DNA of 21,432 nt from positions 1 through 21,432 of the forward strand of contig JBIKVM010000026.1 of the NCBI GenBank assembly GCA_044356825.1, given 5' to 3'. Positions 6,060 through 13,972 of this stretch are shown one piece after another. Below the pieces are notes generated by a model. It saw only the letters and a list, made by a program, of their open reading frames with translations, ran no database searches and was not told the origin of the DNA. This stretch comes from JAUREX01 sp044356825. GTDB taxonomy: Bacteria; Pseudomonadota; Alphaproteobacteria; Rhodobacterales; Rhodobacteraceae. The translations under genes were made by a program, and so were the position numbers. The number at the start of each line of letters is the position of its first letter. Position 1 is the stretch's first letter.

Positions 6060-8984
6060 ATGAACGGCGTTACCAGCACGATGCGCCCCGGCTCGCAGGG
6101 TCAGGATCTTGCACGACGCCTCGCGCGGACCATGCGGGGCGGGGTTGCGGCCGATCCGTTCACACGCGGGCGCTATGCGACGGATGCCTCGATCTATCAG
6201 ATCATGCCGCTCGCGGTGGCGTTCCCGCGCGATGCCGAGGATGTGGCGGCGGCGCTGGCGGTCGCGCGCGAAGAGGGCGTGCCGGTGATCGCGCGGGGGG
6301 GCGGCACCTCGCAGAACGGGCAGCCGATCGGGGCGGGGCTGATCCTCGATTTCAGCCGCCATTTCAACGCGATCGGCGAGATCGACACGGAGGCGCTGCG
6401 CGTCGCGGTGGCGCCCGGCGCGGTGCTTGAGCGGGTCAACGCCAAGGCGCGCGCGCAGGGCCTGTTCTTTCCGGTCGAACCCTCGACCGCGAGCCGCTGC
6501 ACCATCGGGGGGATGGCGGGCAACAATTCCTGCGGCGCGCGCTCGCTGGCCTATGGCAAGATGGTCGACAACGTCCACGCGATCCGCGCGCTTGCGGCCG
6601 ACGGCGGCGCGCTTTGCTTCGGGCCGGGGGCGGGGCCCGAGGTGGCGTCCGGGCCGCTCATCGGCCGGATGCTCGCGCTGGCCGAGGCCGAGCGGGCCGA
6701 GATCGCGGCGCGCTTTCCCAAGGTGCAGCGTCGGGTGGGGGGCTACAACCTCGACAGCCTGATCGTGCCGCGCCCGAACCCCGCGCATCTGCTGGTGGGC
6801 TCGGAGGGGACGCTCGCGATCACGACCGGGATCGACCTCAGGCTCGCGCGGCTGCCGGCGCATCGGGTGATGGGGGTGTGCCATTTCCCGAGCTTTCGCG
6901 CCGCGATGGAGACGACGCGCCATCTGGTGGCCCTCGGGCCGACGGCGGTCGAGCTCGTCGACAACAACGTGCTGACGCTCGGGGCCGATATCGCGATGTT
7001 CTCGGCCACGCTCGGGCGCATCACCCGCGGGCGGCCCGATTGCCTGCTGCTGGTCGAATTCGCGGGCGAGACGGCCGAGCCGCTGGGCGCGGCACTCAAG
7101 AGGCTCGATCAGTGCATGGCCGATCACGGCTTTGCGGGTTGCGTGGTCGAGATCCTTCCCCCCGCCCTCCAGCGCGAGGTCTGGGACATGCGCGAGGCGT
7201 GCCTCAACATCATGATGTCGGCCACGGGCGACGCCAAGCCCGTGAGCTTCATCGAGGATTGCGCCGTCCCGCTCGAGCATCTGGCCGACTATACCGACGC
7301 GATCACCGATCTGTTCGCGCGCCACGGCACGCGGGGGACGTGGTATGCGCACGCCTCGGTCGGCTGCCTGCATGTGCGCCCGATCCTCAACATCAAGGAG
7401 GCGGGCGGCGTGGCCGCCATGCGCGCCATCGCCGAAGAGGCCTGCGACCTCGTGCGCCGCTTCAAGGGCTCGCATTCGGGCGAGCATGGCGACGGCATCT
7501 CGCGCTCGGAGTTCCACGAGGCGATGTTCGGACCGCGCCTCGTGCGGGCCTTCGAGGCGGTCAAGGACGCCTTCGACCCGGGCGGGATGCTCAACCCCGG
7601 CAAGATCGTGCGCCCCTACCGGATGGACGACCGCAGCCTGATGCGCTTCGCCCCCGGTTACGCGGCGCGCCTGCCCGGGCCCGAGGCGCTCGACTGGGCC
7701 GAGCGCGGCGGCTTTCCGGGCGCGGTCGAGATGTGCAACAACAACGGCACCTGCCGCAAGCTGGTGGGCGGGGGCATGTGCCCGAGCTATCGCGCGACGG
7801 GCGACGAGGCGCATCTGACGCGCGGTCGGGCCAATGCGCTGCGGCTCGCGCTGTCGGGCCAGCTCGGCCCCGACGCCTTCACCTCGGCCGAGATGAAGGG
7901 CGCGATGTCGCTCTGCGTGGGCTGCAAGGCGTGCCGGCACGAATGCCCGACGGGCGTCGACATGGCGCGGATGAAGACCGAGTTCCTGCACCATTACCAC
8001 GCCCGCCACGGCCTGCCCCTGCGCGAGCGTCTGGTGGCCTTTCTGCCGCGCTATGCGCCCATCGCGGCGCGGCTGCGGTGGCTTATGAACCTGCGCGACC
8101 GCGTGCCGGGGCTCGCGGCGCTGTCGGAACGGATCACGGGCCTTGCGGCCGGGCGCGCCCTGCCCGTCTGGCGCGCGCCCTGGGCCGAGGACGGGCCCCC
8201 CGCCCGGCCCGAGGATGTGGCGGGCGACGGGCGCGACCTCATCCTCTTTGCCGACACCTTCAACCGCCATTTCGAGCCCGGCAACCTCGACGCGGCGGCG
8301 CGCGTGCTGCGGGCGGCGGGCTATCGGCTGCACCGCGCGCCGGTCGCGGGCCGGCCGCTCTGCTGCGGTCGGACCTTCCTCGCGGCCGGTCTGGTGGAGG
8401 AGGCGCGCGCCGAGGCGCGCCGCGCGATCGCGGCGCTCGGCCCGCTGGTCGCGCGCGGCGCGCGCGTCGTCGGGCTCGAGCCCTCGTGCCTGCTGACCTT
8501 CCGCGACGAGATGCAGGCGCTCGGGCTCGGCGCGGAGGCCGCGCAACTCGGCCGGGCGAGCTTCCTCTTCGAAGAGGTTCTGGCGGCCGATCTCGAGGCG
8601 GGGCGCGTCGCCCTGCCCCTTGCCGATCAGGGCGGGCGCGTCGCCCATGTCCACGGGCACTGCCACCAGAAGGCGCTCGGGGCCTTCGCGCCGGTGCCCG
8701 CGCTCCTGTCGCGCGTGCCGGGCCTGAAGGTGCGGGTGATCGAGAGCGCCTGCTGCGGCATGGCCGGCGCCTTCGGCCATCAGGCCGAAACCCTGACCGC
8801 CAGCCGCGCCATGGGTGAGCTTGCCTTGCTGCCCGCCGTACGCGGCGCCGGCCAAGAAGACCTGATCGTGGCCGACGGGACGAGTTGCCGCAAGCAGATT
8901 GCAGACGGGGCTGGCCGCAACACCGTTCATGCGGTGCAGGTTTTGGCCGCAGCCCTCGTGCCGCTGCGCTCCGATCAGGCCTAG
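6060..8984 (+). CDS. Fused FAD-linked oxidase and Fe-S protein, D-2-hydroxyacid dehydrogenase type
   Basis: A 974-residue fusion of a GlcD-like flavoprotein and a GlcF-like iron-sulfur/CCG protein, of the class that includes D-lactate dehydrogenases and E. coli YdiJ. The FAD-binding PP-loop is at 78-84 (ARGGGTS). The VGSEGTLAI motif and SGEHGDG (473-479) are typical of the oxidase. Fe-S cysteines are C559, C565 and C574, then C619-x2-C622-x2-C625-x3-C629-P. CCG motifs lie at C768-C769 and C898-C899 with HCHQKA at 867-872. Electrons probably pass from a D-2-hydroxyacid through FAD and Fe-S to a quinone or other acceptor. The ATG at 6060 follows GGGGAA and starts just before the conserved N-terminus; an in-frame start at 5988 is less likely. 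It ends 6 bases from gyrA. Confidence 0.88.
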   Translation: MNGVTSTMRPGSQGQDLARRLARTMRGGVAADPFTRGRYATDASIYQIMPLAVAFPRDAEDVAAALAVAREEGVPVIARGGGTSQNGQPIGAGLILDFSRHFNAIGEIDTEALRVAVAPGAVLERVNAKARAQGLFFPVEPSTASRCTIGGMAGNNSCGARSLAYGKMVDNVHAIRALAADGGALCFGPGAGPEVASGPLIGRMLALAEAERAEIAARFPKVQRRVGGYNLDSLIVPRPNPAHLLVGSEGTLAITTGIDLRLARLPAHRVMGVCHFPSFRAAMETTRHLVALGPTAVELVDNNVLTLGADIAMFSATLGRITRGRPDCLLLVEFAGETAEPLGAALKRLDQCMADHGFAGCVVEILPPALQREVWDMREACLNIMMSATGDAKPVSFIEDCAVPLEHLADYTDAITDLFARHGTRGTWYAHASVGCLHVRPILNIKEAGGVAAMRAIAEEACDLVRRFKGSHSGEHGDGISRSEFHEAMFGPRLVRAFEAVKDAFDPGGMLNPGKIVRPYRMDDRSLMRFAPGYAARLPGPEALDWAERGGFPGAVEMCNNNGTCRKLVGGGMCPSYRATGDEAHLTRGRANALRLALSGQLGPDAFTSAEMKGAMSLCVGCKACRHECPTGVDMARMKTEFLHHYHARHGLPLRERLVAFLPRYAPIAARLRWLMNLRDRVPGLAALSERITGLAAGRALPVWRAPWAEDGPPARPEDVAGDGRDLILFADTFNRHFEPGNLDAAARVLRAAGYRLHRAPVAGRPLCCGRTFLAAGLVEEARAEARRAIAALGPLVARGARVVGLEPSCLLTFRDEMQALGLGAEAAQLGRASFLFEEVLAADLEAGRVALPLADQGGRVAHVHGHCHQKALGAFAPVPALLSRVPGLKVRVIESACCGMAGAFGHQAETLTASRAMGELALLPAVRGAGQEDLIVADGTSCRKQIADGAGRNTVHAVQVLAAALVPLRSDQA

Positions 8985-8990
8985 CTGCTC

Positions 8991-11708
8991 TCAGACCGTC
9001 TCGGCGATCCGCGCGACCGAGACGACCTCTTCGCCCGCAGCCGTCGCGAAGACGCGCACGCCCCCCGCCGCGCGCGAGCGGAAGGAGATCCCCTCGACCG
9101 GGCAGCGGATCGACTGGCCGGTCGAGGTCGCGAGCATGATCTGGTCGCTGCGCTCGACCGGGAAGGCCGCGATCAAGGGTCCACCGCGCATCGCGCGGTC
9201 CATCGCCATCACGCCCTGGCCGCCGCGCCCGCGCACCGGGTAGTCGTGGCTCGACGACAGCTTCCCCGACCCGCCCGCAGTTACGGTCAGGATCAGATCC
9301 TCGGCCGCCGACATCTCGGCGAAACGGTCGAGCGGCATCGTGCCGGCCTCGACGATCTCCTCCTCCTCGTCGGCCTCGGGCGCCTCGTCGAGCGCGCCTT
9401 CCTGCGCGCGCCGCATCTTGAGATAGGCCGCGCGTTCCTCGGGGCTCGCCTCGAAGTGGCGGATGACGGCCATCGACACGACGCGGTCGCCCTCGGCCAG
9501 CCGGATGCCCCGCACGCCGGTCGAATCGCGGCCCTTGAAGACGCGCACGTCAGTCGTCGGAAAGCGGATCGCGCGGCCACCCGCCGTCAGGAGGAGCACA
9601 TCGTCGCCCTCGTCGGCAATGCGGGCATCGACGAGGCTTACGCCGTCGGGCAGCTTCATCGCGATCTTGCCGTTGCGCATGACGTTCACGAAATCCGACA
9701 GCGCGTTGCGCCGCACGTCGCCGTCCGAGGTCGCGAAGACGATCTGCAGCGCCTCCCATTCGGCCTCGGGCACATCGACGGGCATCAGCGCCGCCACCGA
9801 CACCCCCGCCCCGATGGGCAGGATGTTGACGATCGCCTTGCCTTTCGCCGTCCGCCCCGTCAGCGGCAGCCGCCAGGTCTTGAGCTTGTAGACCATCCCG
9901 TCGGTCGTGAAGACCAGAAGCGGCGTGTGGGTGTTGGCAACAAAGAGGGTCGTGACGACGTCGTCCTCCTTAGTCTGCATCGAGGCGAGACCCTTGCCGC
10001 CGCGCCGCTGGGCGCGGAATTCAGCCAGCGGCGTGCGCTTGATGTAGCCGCCCGAGGTCACGGTCACGACCATGTCCTCGCGCTCGATCAGATCCTCGTC
10101 CTCCATGTCGCCCGACCAGTCGGCGATCTCGGTCCGGCGCGGGACCGCGAAGGCCGCGCGCACCTCGCGCAGCTCGGCCGCGATGATCGCCATGATCCGC
10201 TCGCGCGAGCGCAGGATGTCGAGATAGTCGCGGATCGCGGCCGCGAGGGTCTGCAACTCGTCCGTCACCTCCTGCACGCCCATCGCCGTCAGGCGCTGGA
10301 GGCGCAGATCGAGGATCGCGCGCGCCTGCGTCTCGGACAGGAAATAGGTGCCCTCGGGCGTCACGCGGTGCTCGGGATCGTCGATGAGGGCGATGTATTC
10401 CGCGATCTGCCCGGCAGGCCAGGCGCGCGTCATCAGCCGCGCGCGCGCATCCGCCGGATCGGCCGAGGCGCGGATCGTCGCCACCACCTCGTCGACATTG
10501 GCGACCGCGACGGCAAGGCCGCACAGCACATGGCTGCGTTCGCGCGCGCGCGCGAGCTCGTGCGCCGTGCGCCGGGCCACGACCTCTTCGCGGAAGGCGA
10601 TGAAATGGGTCAGGAAGTCGCGCAGCGTCAGCTGCTCGGGCCGCCCGCCGTTCAGCGCCAGCATGTTGCAGGGAAACGACGTCTGCATCGGCGTGAAGCG
10701 GTAGAGCTGGTTCAGGACCACATCGGGTGTCGCGTCGCGCTTGAGCTCGATCACCACCCGCACGCCGACGCGGTCGGATTCGTCGGCGACATGGGCGATG
10801 CCCTCGATCTTCTTGTCGCGCACCATCTCGGCGATCTTCTCGATCATCGCCGCCTTGTTGACCTGATAGGGGATCTCCTCGACGATGATCGCGAGGCGGT
10901 CCTTGCGCGTCTCCTCGATGCGGGTGCGCGCCCGGATGAGGACCGACCCGCGCCCCTCGAGATAGGCCCGCCGCGCGCCCGACCGGCCGAGGATCAGCGC
11001 CCCGGTCGGAAAGTCGGGGCCGGGGATGATCTCGAGCAGCCGCTCGGTCGCGAGGTCCGGGTCCTCGATCAGGGCAAGGGTTGCGTCGATGACCTCGCCC
11101 AGATTGTGGGGCGGGATGTTCGTGGCCATCCCGACCGCGATGCCCCCCGCCCCGTTGACGAGCATGTTGGGAAAGCGCGCCGGCAGCACCGTCGGCTCGC
11201 GGTCCTTGCCGTCGTAGTTGTCCTGGAAATCGACCGTGTCCTTGTCGATGTCGGCCAGAAGGAAGGAGGCGGGCTTGTCCATCCGCACTTCAGTATAGCG
11301 CATGGCGGCCGGATTGTCGCCGTCCATCGAGCCGAAGTTGCCCTGCCCGTCGAGGAGCGGCAGCGACATCGAGAAGGGCTGCGCCATGCGCACCAGCGCG
11401 TCATAGATCGCGCCGTCGCCGTGGGGGTGGTATTTCCCCATCACGTCGCCCACCGGGCGGGCGGATTTGCGATAGGCCTTGTCGTGGGTGTTGCCGGTCT
11501 CGTGCATGGCATAGAGGATGCGCCGGTGCACGGGCTTCAGCCCGTCGCGCAGATCGGGGATCGCGCGGCTGACGATCACGCTCATCGCATAGCCGAGATA
11601 GGCGGTCTTCATCTCCTCGGCGATCGACACCTGCGGCGACGCGGGGCCGGGCGCGCCACCGGCGGGGTTGGCGGCGGGATCGGCGGGGGCTGCGGGCTCG
11701 TCCGTCAC
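8991..11708 (-). CDS. gyrA: DNA gyrase subunit A
   Basis: GyrA of 905 residues, the DNA breakage-reunion subunit that introduces negative supercoils with GyrB. The winged-helix/tower region starts near residue 28 and carries the catalytic Tyr138 (AAMRYTEVRM). The GyrA-box QRRGGKG at 567-573 distinguishes it from ParC, which lacks it. Beta-pinwheel repeats follow, with an acidic insertion (EADEEEEIVEA). The region equivalent to the E. coli quinolone-determining segment reads HPHGDGAIYD, with Gly99 in place of Ser83 and Asp103 equivalent to Asp87. The GTG at 11708 is chosen because GAAGGA precedes it by 10 bases; an ATG at 11780 would add 24 residues with no family look. About 25 Ala/Pro-rich residues precede the conserved fold. 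Confidence 0.96.
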   Translation of the reverse strand: MTDEPAAPADPAANPAGGAPGPASPQVSIAEEMKTAYLGYAMSVIVSRAIPDLRDGLKPVHRRILYAMHETGNTHDKAYRKSARPVGDVMGKYHPHGDGAIYDALVRMAQPFSMSLPLLDGQGNFGSMDGDNPAAMRYTEVRMDKPASFLLADIDKDTVDFQDNYDGKDREPTVLPARFPNMLVNGAGGIAVGMATNIPPHNLGEVIDATLALIEDPDLATERLLEIIPGPDFPTGALILGRSGARRAYLEGRGSVLIRARTRIEETRKDRLAIIVEEIPYQVNKAAMIEKIAEMVRDKKIEGIAHVADESDRVGVRVVIELKRDATPDVVLNQLYRFTPMQTSFPCNMLALNGGRPEQLTLRDFLTHFIAFREEVVARRTAHELARARERSHVLCGLAVAVANVDEVVATIRASADPADARARLMTRAWPAGQIAEYIALIDDPEHRVTPEGTYFLSETQARAILDLRLQRLTAMGVQEVTDELQTLAAAIRDYLDILRSRERIMAIIAAELREVRAAFAVPRRTEIADWSGDMEDEDLIEREDMVVTVTSGGYIKRTPLAEFRAQRRGGKGLASMQTKEDDVVTTLFVANTHTPLLVFTTDGMVYKLKTWRLPLTGRTAKGKAIVNILPIGAGVSVAALMPVDVPEAEWEALQIVFATSDGDVRRNALSDFVNVMRNGKIAMKLPDGVSLVDARIADEGDDVLLLTAGGRAIRFPTTDVRVFKGRDSTGVRGIRLAEGDRVVSMAVIRHFEASPEERAAYLKMRRAQEGALDEAPEADEEEEIVEAGTMPLDRFAEMSAAEDLILTVTAGGSGKLSSSHDYPVRGRGGQGVMAMDRAMRGGPLIAAFPVERSDQIMLATSTGQSIRCPVEGISFRSRAAGGVRVFATAAGEEVVSVARIAETV

Positions 11709-11718
11709 GGTCTGTCGA

Positions 11719-11724
11719 TCCTTC
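11719..11724 (-). promoter_or_regulatory. Ribosome-binding site supporting the GTG start of gyrA
   Basis: On the minus strand GAAGGA lies 10 bases before the GTG at 11708. It favours this start over the in-frame ATG at 11780. The spacing is at the long end of the normal range. Confidence 0.5.
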
Positions 11725-11837
11725 GTCGGGGGCGGTCTTGGCTTGGCTGTGTTATAGCGTCTCGCGGCGGGCGGGGCCACCCTTGGCGGCAGTCGGCGGC
11801 GGTTTGCGAGCAGCCGGGGCGGATGAGTGCCAACACA

Positions 11838-11882
11838 CTGTTTTAATTGATTTTCTTGTGAATCATGGCATCATTTTCGTAT
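11838..11882 (+). promoter_or_regulatory. AT-rich promoter/operator candidate upstream of usg
   Basis: The 199-base gap between gyrA and usg contains a sharply AT-rich block, unlike anything else in this GC-rich window. It holds a short inverted repeat TGATT-N8-AATCA (11848-11852 and 11861-11865), a TTGATT that could serve as a -35 element at 11847-11852, and one GANTC site (GAATC, 11860-11864). No good -10 hexamer sits 16-18 bases downstream of TTGATT, so exact boxes cannot be assigned. The block lies 26 to 70 bases before the usg start and could also act on gyrA. Confidence 0.45.
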
Positions 11883-11907
11883 CGCCACCGCTGCGCAGGA
11901 GAGGGGA

Positions 11908-12183
11908 ATGCAGCACGACCGGACCGAAACCGAACTGATGCTTCGCGGCTATGGCCTGACGACGGCCGAATTCTTCTACCGGATGCCCGACCATCGCCAT
12001 GTGCTCAACAGCTTCATCTGGCAAGAGTATGACCTCGCGCCCGATCATCCGCGGCTCTTCGGCTTCATCGAGTTCTGGCAGAAGAACATCGAGGGGCCGC
12101 TGCATTCGGTCCGCTTCACCCACCGCAAGCTCATCTCGGCGGGCGCGTGGCGCCACGTCAGCCACGAATTCACCCTGCACTGA
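11908..12183 (+). CDS. usg: Usg family protein
   Basis: Small protein of 91 residues with the family core ETELMLRGYGLTTAE, FYRMPDHRHVL, F-x-WQ-x-YDLAPD-x-PRL and IEGPLHSVRFTH. This matches the alphaproteobacterial Usg family, named for a gene preceding trpFBA in Caulobacter; its biochemical function is unknown to me. It has no signal peptide or membrane segment and is probably cytoplasmic. A strong AGGAGAGGGG box at 11897-11906 precedes the ATG. It stands alone between gyrA (divergent) and a lipoprotein gene (convergent, 4 bases away), with no trp gene in this window. Confidence 0.87.
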   Translation: MQHDRTETELMLRGYGLTTAEFFYRMPDHRHVLNSFIWQEYDLAPDHPRLFGFIEFWQKNIEGPLHSVRFTHRKLISAGAWRHVSHEFTLH

Positions 12184-12187
12184 CCCC

Positions 12188-12742
12188 TCAGGGGATGATC
12201 CGCGAATACTTGATGCCGGCGACCGAGGCGCCCGCGATCAGCCCCGACTGGCCGAACACCATGGCGATGACGGGTTCGATCTCGGTCGTCTCCTTGCCGA
12301 GCATGAGGCCCTGGTCGGGCGTGGCATAGCGCACATCCGCGCCCACCGCCCAACCCGGCGAGCGGCGGAACTGCGAGAGCGCGTCCTCGGTCATGAAGAA
12401 AAGCGCATGCGAATACTGCTGTCCGCCGATCTGCAGCCCGAAGGTGGCGCGCGTGGCGGAATAGTAATCGACCGTGATGTCGTTGATGCGCAGCGCACCC
12501 CGCCCGTAGCCCCCGCCGAAGCCGAAGCTCGCCTCGGTCAGAAGCGGCATCCACAGGATCCCGCGCGCCTTGTCCGCCACATCCCGCGCGCCGGGCTCCT
12601 GGGCATAGAGGGCGTCGCGGACCGCATCGACCCGCGCGTCGATCCGCTGCGCCCCGTCCGAACCGATGCCGTTGCCGCATCCGGCAAGCAGGGCCGCAGC
12701 CCCGCCCCCCGCCAGCGCCGCGCGTCGTGTCATCTGTGCCAT
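12188..12742 (-). CDS. SYLF/YSC84-type lipoprotein
   Basis: Predicted lipoprotein of 184 residues. The N-terminus carries a twin-arginine-like TRRAALAGG and a lipobox L19-A-G-C22, so lipid attachment at Cys22 is expected after export by Sec or Tat. The body fits the SYLF (YSC84, DUF500) fold: ARGILWMP, FGFGGGYGRGAL, YYSATRATFGLQIGGQQYSHALFFM, ATFGL and a C-terminal AGASVAGIKYS. In eukaryotes SYLF domains bind lipids and actin; in bacteria the role is unsettled, probably at the envelope. The ATG at 12742 is chosen because GGAG lies 6 bases before it; ATGs at 12754 and 12733 are alternatives. It is transcribed from its own candidate promoter downstream of hemB. Confidence 0.83.
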   Translation of the reverse strand: MAQMTRRAALAGGGAAALLAGCGNGIGSDGAQRIDARVDAVRDALYAQEPGARDVADKARGILWMPLLTEASFGFGGGYGRGALRINDITVDYYSATRATFGLQIGGQQYSHALFFMTEDALSQFRRSPGWAVGADVRYATPDQGLMLGKETTEIEPVIAMVFGQSGLIAGASVAGIKYSRIIP

Positions 12743-12794
12743 GATGTGCTCCATCCGCCTGAATGCCCCGGGGTCGCACGCCCCGTTTGCTCCA

Positions 12795-12823
12795 CATATA
12801 GTGGATGCCTTGGCGGCTGTCAC
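12795..12823 (-). promoter_or_regulatory. Sigma70-like promoter for the SYLF lipoprotein gene
   Basis: On the minus strand a -35 GTGACA (12823-12818, 5 of 6 to TTGACA) and a -10 TATATG (12800-12795, 4 of 6 to TATAAT) are separated by exactly 17 bases. Transcription would begin near 12788, leaving a leader of about 45 bases before the ATG at 12742. The elements lie in the 97-base gap after the hemB stop, which fits independent expression. Confidence 0.5.
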
Positions 12824-12839
12824 CAGAATGTGCGCGCCA

Positions 12840-13889
12840 TCACACCGAATTGCCGAGCAGCCGCGCGACCGCCGGGGCGAAATAGGTGAGGATCCCGTCG
12901 CAGCCCGCCCGGCGGAAGGCAAGGAGGCTCTCGACCATCGCCTTCTCGCCGTCGATCCAGCCGTTCGCGGCGGCGGCGCGGATCATCGCGTATTCGCCCG
13001 AGACCTGATAGGCGAAGGTCGGCACGCCGAAAGTGTCCTTCACCCGCCGGCAGATGTCGAGATAGGGCATCCCGGGCTTGACCATCACCATGTCCGCCCC
13101 CTCGGCCAGATCGCGCGCGACAAGACGCAGCGCCTCGTCGGAATTGCCGGGGTTCATCTGATAGGTCTTCTTGTCGCCCACGAGGCGCGTTCCCGCCCCG
13201 ACCGCGTCGCGGAAGGGGCCGTAGAAGGCGCTCGCGTATTTCGCGGCATAGGACAGGATCGCGACATCGCGGTGGCCCGCAGCCTCGAGCGCCGCGCGCA
13301 TCGCCCCGATGCGGCCGTCCATCATGTCCGACGGCCCGAGGATGTCGGCCCCCGCCTCGGCCTGCGCGAGCGCCATGCGCACGAGTGCCGCGTTCGTCTC
13401 GTCATTGAGGATGACGCCATCGCGCACCAGCCCGTCATGGCCGAGCGCGTTGTAGGGGTCGAGCGCGACATCCGTCATCACCGCGATGTCCGGCACCTCG
13501 GCCTTGAGGAGCCGGATCGCCCGGTTGGTGAGGTTGCCGGGGTTCCACGCCTCGGCGCAATCCTCGGTCCGGAGCGCGGGGTCGGTGTAGGGAAAGAGGC
13601 AGATCGCCGGAATGCCCAGATCGCGCGCCTCGCGCGCCGCCACGACCAGACGGTCGAGCGAGCGGCGCACCACGCCCGGCATCGAGGCGACGGGCTCCTC
13701 GACCCCCTCGCCGTCGCGGATGAAGACGGGCCAGATCAGGTTCGCGACCGACAGGCGGTTTTCCTGCACGAGGTCGCGCAGCGCGCCCGTGCGCCGCAGG
13801 CGGCGAAAGCGGGCGGCAGGGAAGGGGGCATGGGCGAGGGGCTGGTCGGGCATCGGCATCTCGGTGTTTTCCGATGCCTTGGGTGCCAT
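12840..13889 (-). CDS. hemB: Delta-aminolevulinic acid dehydratase (porphobilinogen synthase)
   Basis: HemB of 349 residues joins two 5-aminolevulinate molecules into porphobilinogen in heme, bacteriochlorophyll and cobalamin precursor synthesis. Schiff-base lysines are K217 (ILSYAAKYAS) and K271 (VMVKPGMPY). The metal loop reads D140-V-A-L-D144-P-Y-N with D152 in GHDG. Thus Ala/Asp/Asp replace the three zinc cysteines of the E. coli type, marking the non-zinc class common in alphaproteobacteria. The first 20 or so residues are variable; the ATG at 13889 follows AGGG, and ATGs at 13859 and 13853 are possible alternatives. It is transcribed opposite to the next membrane-protein gene, with an 83-base gap and no obvious promoter boxes. 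Confidence 0.95.
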   Translation of the reverse strand: MAPKASENTEMPMPDQPLAHAPFPAARFRRLRRTGALRDLVQENRLSVANLIWPVFIRDGEGVEEPVASMPGVVRRSLDRLVVAAREARDLGIPAICLFPYTDPALRTEDCAEAWNPGNLTNRAIRLLKAEVPDIAVMTDVALDPYNALGHDGLVRDGVILNDETNAALVRMALAQAEAGADILGPSDMMDGRIGAMRAALEAAGHRDVAILSYAAKYASAFYGPFRDAVGAGTRLVGDKKTYQMNPGNSDEALRLVARDLAEGADMVMVKPGMPYLDICRRVKDTFGVPTFAYQVSGEYAMIRAAAANGWIDGEKAMVESLLAFRRAGCDGILTYFAPAVARLLGNSV

Positions 13890-13972
13890 GCCGCGCCCTG
13901 TCTGGCAAGCCCGCGCGCCGATTGCGCCCGGCAGGGGCGCGCGCTATGGGGCGCACGACCCCAGAGGTTCCC

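Noticed and set aside
6024..8930. Minus-strand open frame of about 968 codons opposite the FAD/Fe-S dehydrogenase
   Set aside because: Same GC-driven shadow pattern; the plus-strand protein has clear FAD, Fe-S and CCG motifs.
10541..10552. Alternating CG run inside gyrA, a possible Z-DNA site
   Set aside because: It codes for ordinary Ala/Arg residues of GyrA, and such runs are expected by chance at this GC content.
9246..11846. Plus-strand open frame of about 866 codons opposite gyrA
   Set aside because: Composition is Arg/His/Asp-rich without motifs, and gyrA on the other strand is unmistakable.
11843..11865. Possible FNR box (TTGAT...ATCA) in the usg upstream region
   Set aside because: The half-sites are 10 bases apart instead of 4, so this is not an FNR site; it is kept only as an unnamed inverted repeat.
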